Source of the DNA: JANPLN01 sp043757265
Lineage (GTDB): Bacteria > Bdellovibrionota > Bdellovibrionia > Bdellovibrionales > JAGQZY01
Direction of reading: 5' to 3'
Length of the DNA stretch: 10,623 nt
Assembly: GCA_043757265.1 (NCBI GenBank)
Contig: JAYUQP010000062.1
Location: 1 to 10,623 of the forward strand
The notes beneath the pieces were generated by a model. That model was not told where the DNA came from. It was given only the letters and a program-made list of their open reading frames with translations, and did not search any database. Of the stretch, positions 6,684 to 10,623 are shown piece by piece (positions within the stretch are counted from its first letter, which is position 1; every line of letters starts with the position of its first letter). Made by a program: the position numbers and the translations under genes.

Positions 6684-7104
6684 AAGTTGTAGAATCGACA
6701 AAGCTGCGGATTTTTTCTTCTGCAACTTCAGTCATGCCTTTTTGGACGTAGAGTTCGAAAGTGCCTTGTCTTTGCGTGTAACTCATCATTCCTGCAGGTC
6801 CCGATTCCACAAACAGAAAATCTGCAGTGATGTTATTTTTTTCTAACATTTGCACGATCTGAATCATGTAGTCCTCTGAATAAGCTTGCAAGGTTGAGTA
6901 GCTACCCAACAAATCATACATCTCTGCAAACTCTTCTTGAAGATTCACGTCCTTTACAGCGAGCTCAGCCGCGCTAAGAATTTCTTGATCGTAGACACCG
7001 TGATTTTGCTCAGTCGGGCCAGCATGACTTCGCCGCTTGCGAGCAACCCAATAAAGAACAGTAAAAAAAGCTAAAACATATACAACGTTAGTAATAACCA
7101 TCAT
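6673..7104 (-). CDS. Membrane-anchored protein, possible DUF2007-like domain (143 aa)
   Basis: Residues about 4-20 (ITNVVYVLAFFTVLYWV) form one membrane span followed by RKRR, predicting a cytoplasmic C-terminal part. The acidic helical middle (residues 42-75) leads to a segment reading IVQMLEKNNITADFLFVE and later GTFELYVQKGMTEVAEEKIRSF. Its order (a leu-rich helix, a short insertion, a beta strand, then an AEE..I helix) recalls DUF2007-type putative signal-transducing domains; this is a weak match by eye. Two consecutive ATGs occur at the start, without Shine-Dalgarno; TAACAT 6 nt upstream could be a -10 of a leaderless transcript. The last residues and stop (SSS-TGA) come from the REP-like sequence at 6655-6683. 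Confidence 0.65.
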   Translation of the reverse strand: MMVITNVVYVLAFFTVLYWVARKRRSHAGPTEQNHGVYDQEILSAAELAVKDVNLQEEFAEMYDLLGSYSTLQAYSEDYMIQIVQMLEKNNITADFLFVESGPAGMMSYTQRQGTFELYVQKGMTEVAEEKIRSFVDSTTSSS

Positions 7105-7147
7105 GTTTTTATGTTAGCAGCATTGGAGTAAATTAGGAAACCAAGGA

Positions 7148-7238
7148 AAAATCCGGTGCCAGGTCCTGTTTAATCCGGTACCGACTCCATCGGAGTAGGA
7201 GTTGTTACCGGATTAAACAGGACCTGGCACCGGATTTT
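7148..7238. repeat. Perfect 33-bp inverted repeat with 25-nt loop
   Basis: Bases 7148-7180 are the exact reverse complement of 7206-7238. Allowing one bulged A, pairing extends outward through GG/CC. Each arm contains the word AATCCGGT twice, 22 bp apart (7150-7157 and 7172-7179), once as ATCCGGTGCC and once as ATCCGGTACC. The loop (7181-7205) can itself fold (CCGA 7181-7184 with TCGG 7190-7193). It fills most of the gap between uvrB and the small membrane protein gene. Read leftward it ends in TTTTT, so it may act as the uvrB terminator, but the size and internal repeats look more like a REP/MITE-type mobile palindrome. No target-site duplication is obvious. Confidence 0.8.
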
Positions 7239-7310
7239 CCGGGTGCACGAAGCCATTGGCAACTGGTGGCGCTTTATCAGAAGCATGGACGTAATCACTT
7301 GCGACGGCGA

Positions 7311-9431
7311 CTAGCTGCCTGAGTCCATCACTTCCAGTTGCATGAGCTGCAGGCGTCGGATTTCGTCGCGGTAGCGAGCGGCTTCTTCGAATTCCAAATC
7401 TAAAGAGGCTTTCTTCATCTTCTGTTTAAGCTTTTCGATCTCGCCTAAAATCTTTTCGGGATATTTGATAAACTTATCAAGAGCCACAGCGGGAGCTCCA
7501 CCTGCTACCTTGCCGTAAACTTCCATAAGTCCTTTGGGAATCGACTTCTTGATAGTTTGCGGAGTGATGCCGTGTTTTTCGTTGTGTGCGGTTTGGATTG
7601 CGCGACGACGGTCGGTTTCGGCCATGGCTTTTTTGATACTGTCAGTGATGGTGTCGGCGTACAAAATAACTCGACCGTTTACGTTTCGCGCGGCTCGCCC
7701 GATGGTTTGGATGAGCGAACGTTCAGAACGCAAAAAGCCTTCCTTATCCGCATCGGTGATTCCGACCAAACTCACTTCGGGAATATCTAATCCTTCGCGA
7801 AGTAAATTAATTCCAATAAGCACATCAAATACACCTAAGCGCAAATCCCTAATGATCTCCATGCGCTCAACGGTTTTGATATCACTGTGCAAATATTTTA
7901 CCTGGATGCCTTGTGTATCAAGGTAGCTTGTTAAATCCTCAGCACTTTTTTTGGTGAGCGTGGTGATAAGCACACGCTCTTTCTGGTCAACGCGATGTCT
8001 GATTTCTTCCATCAGATCTTGCACCTGATTTTTCACTGGGCGAACTTCGATGATAGGATCGACCAGCCCCGTCGGGCGAATGATCTGCTCCACAACGAGG
8101 CCACCCGACTTTTCAAATTCGTAAGTTCCCGGCGTGGCCGAAACATAAACAACTCGATCCACACACTTTTCAAATTCCTGAAAATTGAGAGGGCGATTGT
8201 CTAAGGCCGAAGGCAACCGAAAGCCATGTTCCACTAACGTCATCTTGCGCGAACGATCTCCCCGGTACATCCCGCCAATCTGTGGCACTGTTGCGTGGGA
8301 CTCATCGATAAACGTGATAAAGTCATTTGGAAAATATTCAAGCAATGTTGGCGGTGCCTCACCCGGTGCTCGCCCTGTGAAGTGACGAGAATAATTTTCG
8401 ACACCTTGGCAAAAGCCGATCTCTTCGATCATTTCGATATCGTAGTAAGTTCGCTGCTCGAGTCGCTTAGCCTCCATCAGCTTCATGTTATCAGACATGT
8501 TTTGAAGACGCTCGCGCAGCTCTTCTTGGATGGTTACAATGGCCGATTTTTTTCGCTCATCCGAATTGACGTAATGGCTTCCAGGATACACTGCAATTCG
8601 ATCTAACTCCTGGAGAATTTCGCCCGTGAGCGGGTCCATCCACATAAGTTTATCGACGTAATCGCCAAAAAATTCGACGCGAATAATTTTATCTTCTTCG
8701 TACGGCGGGAATATATCGACCACATCTCCACGCACGCGGAAGGTGCCGCGATGGAAATCAATATCGTTCCGCGGATACTGAATTCGCACAAGTTCGCGAA
8801 GCAAATGATCGCGCTTCATTTCGGAATTCGCAATCAGGTGAATCATCATGCCTTCGTAAGCCTCAGGCGACCCCAAACCATAGATGCATGAAACGCTACT
8901 CACGATGATGACATCACGGCGATCAAAAAGAGAGCGCGTTGCTGAGTGGCGCATTCGATCGATCTGCTCGTTGATAGCAGAATCTTTCTCGATGAAGGTA
9001 TCGGAAGCAGGAAGATAAGCCTCGGGCTGGTAGTAGTCGTAGTAACTTACAAAATACTCCACGGCATTGTCGGGAAATAATTCTTTAAACTCAACATAGA
9101 GCTGTGCTGCTAGAGTTTTATTATGCGCTAGAATCAATGCCGGCGAATTCATCTGCTCGATGACATGCGCCATGGTGAACGTTTTTCCGCTCCCGGTGAC
9201 TCCTAAGAGAGTTTGATGGTTTTGCCCGCTTTTAAAATTTTCAACGAGCTGCTCAATGGCTCGCGGTTGATCACCCGAAGGTTTAAAAGGCGTTTCGAGA
9301 CGAAAAAGTTTTTTGCCCTTAGCAGCCGCTTTTTTTGCGTCGTTTCTTTCAGATTCTATTTCTTTTGCTTCTTTTCCGGCGAGATCTAATCTTTTAATAC
9401 TCTTTTTATTCAGTTCGATTATTTTGGCCAT
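7311..9431 (-). CDS. uvrB: Excinuclease ABC subunit B (UvrB)
   Basis: UvrB is the damage-verifying helicase-like ATPase of nucleotide excision repair, loaded by UvrA and then binding UvrC. With the ATG at 9431 the protein has 706 residues. It shows Walker A GVTGSGKT (77-84), the DNA-clamping beta-hairpin region YYDYYQPEAYLP (130-141), Walker B DESH (376-379), SATPG (431-435), helicase motif VI QTIGRAARN (575-583), and a C-terminal UVR domain (LDLEFEEAARYRDEIRRLQ, about 677-695) for UvrC contact. All key residues are present. ATG 9431 is preferred to GTG 9443 because GAGGAG (9443-9448) lies 11 nt before the ATG and overlaps the GTG. Relative to E. coli UvrB (Walker A near residue 39) there are about 38 additional N-terminal residues, rich in Lys and Glu. 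The start overlaps the gltX stop by 13 bp, so the two are cotranscribed. Confidence 0.98.
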   Translation of the reverse strand: MAKIIELNKKSIKRLDLAGKEAKEIESERNDAKKAAAKGKKLFRLETPFKPSGDQPRAIEQLVENFKSGQNHQTLLGVTGSGKTFTMAHVIEQMNSPALILAHNKTLAAQLYVEFKELFPDNAVEYFVSYYDYYQPEAYLPASDTFIEKDSAINEQIDRMRHSATRSLFDRRDVIIVSSVSCIYGLGSPEAYEGMMIHLIANSEMKRDHLLRELVRIQYPRNDIDFHRGTFRVRGDVVDIFPPYEEDKIIRVEFFGDYVDKLMWMDPLTGEILQELDRIAVYPGSHYVNSDERKKSAIVTIQEELRERLQNMSDNMKLMEAKRLEQRTYYDIEMIEEIGFCQGVENYSRHFTGRAPGEAPPTLLEYFPNDFITFIDESHATVPQIGGMYRGDRSRKMTLVEHGFRLPSALDNRPLNFQEFEKCVDRVVYVSATPGTYEFEKSGGLVVEQIIRPTGLVDPIIEVRPVKNQVQDLMEEIRHRVDQKERVLITTLTKKSAEDLTSYLDTQGIQVKYLHSDIKTVERMEIIRDLRLGVFDVLIGINLLREGLDIPEVSLVGITDADKEGFLRSERSLIQTIGRAARNVNGRVILYADTITDSIKKAMAETDRRRAIQTAHNEKHGITPQTIKKSIPKGLMEVYGKVAGGAPAVALDKFIKYPEKILGEIEKLKQKMKKASLDLEFEEAARYRDEIRRLQLMQLEVMDSGS

Positions 9432-10623
9432 CTTTGCAAACACTCCTCAACACGTTTTAACAATGAGTTTTTGTGTAATAGCGGCACTAAAATTTTGAGT
9501 TCGGCTCCATGTGGTTGACCGATGACTGCAACACGAATGGGCATGAATAAATTTTTACCCTTCACACCGCACGAGTCTTTGATGCCATTTTGCAATTTTT
9601 CAAAGTCTTCGGTGGTCATGTAGTCTGGAGCGGCCTCTAAACCTTGCTTCCAGGCAGTGAGAACTTTTTGTGAACTCTCCCACGTGAACACTTCGGCCGC
9701 GTCGTCTTTAATACTAAAGAGTCGATCGTCGATAGGCTGATAGCGCGGGATGGCGTCTTCCAAAGTTTCCATGGAAGTTTTAAAAAGACTTAAGGCGCGG
9801 TCCACCCACTCAGGGTCTTGCGGGCATTCGATCCCCTGAGCTCGCAACCGAGGATTTATTAAGCTCCACAATGTTTGGTGATCCATGGCTCTTAGATGCA
9901 TGGAATTCATCCACTTGAGTTTGGTCTCGTCGAACACTGCGCCGGCGGGATTGAGTCGGTCGAGGGCAAATGCATCGATCAGCTCTTGGCGCGAGTAGAT
10001 TTCCTTGTCGTCAGTCGTACCCCAGCCTAAAAGCGCAATAAAATTTAAAAGTGCATCGGGCAAATACCCGCGCTCCATGTATTCGTGGCAGCTTGTAGCC
10101 CCATGACGCTTGCTAAGTTTTTGGCGATCTTCCCCGAGCACGAGCGAAAGATGCCCGAACTGAGGTGTGGGATACCCGAACGCTTCGTAAAGCATTTGCT
10201 GGCGGAGTGTATTGCTCAAATGCTCTTCGGCTCGGAGCACATGGGTGATCTTCATCAAAGCGTCATCTACTACGCAGCAAAAATTGTAAACCGGCATGCC
10301 GTTTGAGCGAAGAATGACAAAGTCTCCAACCATATCGGAGGGGAAGCTGACCTCGCCGCGCACAATATCGTGTAGTTTATAATCGCGGATGTCGTCGACT
10401 TTAAAACGGACGGCGGCTTTTTCACCGTTTGCGATTCTTATTTGAGCTTCTTCATTTGAAAATATTTTTTCGGGACGCGAGGTTCGGTGAAAACCACCCT
10501 CCGCTTCAGCCTTTTGCTTGAGAGCATCAAGCTCCTCGTCAGTACGAAAATCGTAGTAGGCTTTTCCCGATTTAAGGAGCTGCTGGGCGTGCTCTTGATA
10601 AATTGGTTTTCGTAAACTTTGAC
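9419..10623 (-). CDS. gltX: Glutamyl-tRNA synthetase (GltX), 5' end outside window
   Basis: This class I synthetase charges tRNA(Glu) with glutamate in the cytoplasm. The frame runs in from the right edge and 400 C-terminal residues are visible. They include QSLRKPIYQEHAQQLLKSGK near the edge, the catalytic-domain segments RFKVDDIRDYKLHDIVRGEV and THVLRAEEHLSNTLRQQ, and the KMSKS-type loop as KLSKR (10106-10120). The complete helical anticodon-binding domain ends VPLLHKNSLLKRVEECLQRW. Around 90 N-terminal residues with the HIGH motif are missing. The AYYDFRT segment lacks the zinc-ligand cysteines found in E. coli GltX, so a zinc-free form is likely. A GluQ/GluRS-Queuosine paralogue is excluded by the full C-terminal domain. 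Whether it is discriminating or also charges tRNA(Gln) cannot be told. The TAA at 9419-9421 lies inside the start of uvrB. Confidence 0.96.
   Translation of the reverse strand, partial: QSLRKPIYQEHAQQLLKSGKAYYDFRTDEELDALKQKAEAEGGFHRTSRPEKIFSNEEAQIRIANGEKAAVRFKVDDIRDYKLHDIVRGEVSFPSDMVGDFVILRSNGMPVYNFCCVVDDALMKITHVLRAEEHLSNTLRQQMLYEAFGYPTPQFGHLSLVLGEDRQKLSKRHGATSCHEYMERGYLPDALLNFIALLGWGTTDDKEIYSRQELIDAFALDRLNPAGAVFDETKLKWMNSMHLRAMDHQTLWSLINPRLRAQGIECPQDPEWVDRALSLFKTSMETLEDAIPRYQPIDDRLFSIKDDAAEVFTWESSQKVLTAWKQGLEAAPDYMTTEDFEKLQNGIKDSCGVKGKNLFMPIRVAVIGQPHGAELKILVPLLHKNSLLKRVEECLQRWPK

Noticed and set aside
7105..7310. CRISPR or tandem array suggested by repeated ATCCGGT words
   Set aside because: The words form two inverted arms of one hairpin, not evenly spaced direct repeats with variable spacers.
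7534..7926. Several plus-strand frames of 60-130 codons within uvrB
   Set aside because: All are antisense shadows of a highly conserved gene with no start signals.
10085..10306. 73-codon plus-strand frame opposite gltX
   Set aside because: It is an antisense shadow; the opposite strand encodes the conserved KLSKR region of GltX.

Overview
The window most resembles a Bdellovibrionota-type (predatory delta-like) Gram-negative bacterium. The reasons are a regulator resembling the TIGR02147 family (common in Bdellovibrio relatives and Fibrobacteres), several small Sec-exported lipoproteins, many secreted orphan proteins, and a secreted SH3b-M23 peptidoglycan hydrolase. This assignment is inference from gene content; there is no rRNA or other taxonomic marker.

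Layout. Positions 1-147 hold at most the last codons of an upstream gene. Positions 208-2019 (+) encode a large exported protein that I do not recognise. It meets, tail to tail with a 21-bp overlap, a short TIGR02147-like regulator (1999-2460, -). From the same intergenic space a TetR-family regulator (2629-3243, +) is transcribed divergently, from a strong sigma70-like promoter whose -10 lies in a perfect palindrome, so autoregulation is likely. A lipoprotein (3330-3818, +) follows.

On the minus strand between 5993 and 3835 lies an apparent operon: a possible 38-residue peptide, a secreted PQQ-like beta-propeller fragment (5310-5840), an SH3b-M23 peptidase (4423-5313, coupled by ATGA) and a rho-independent terminator (3835-3869). 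Between the M23 stop and the terminator the M23 frame stays coding-like for about 180 codons, broken only by isolated stop codons. This looks like a decayed C-terminal domain or an in-phase decayed gene. A second lipoprotein (6013-6549, +) diverges from this operon.

The right end is housekeeping DNA on the minus strand: gltX (glutamyl-tRNA synthetase, 5' end outside the window) overlaps uvrB (nucleotide excision repair), then comes a membrane-anchored 143-residue protein (6673-7104). Two repeat-like elements flank that small gene. One is a perfect 33-bp inverted repeat with a 25-nt loop between it and uvrB. The other is a short REP-like sequence that forms its stop codon and last residues.

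No CRISPR, tRNA, rRNA, integrase or complete transposon was seen. The most unusual items are the stop-punctuated M23 extension, the palindromic operator-promoter of the TetR gene, and the two repeat elements downstream of uvrB.
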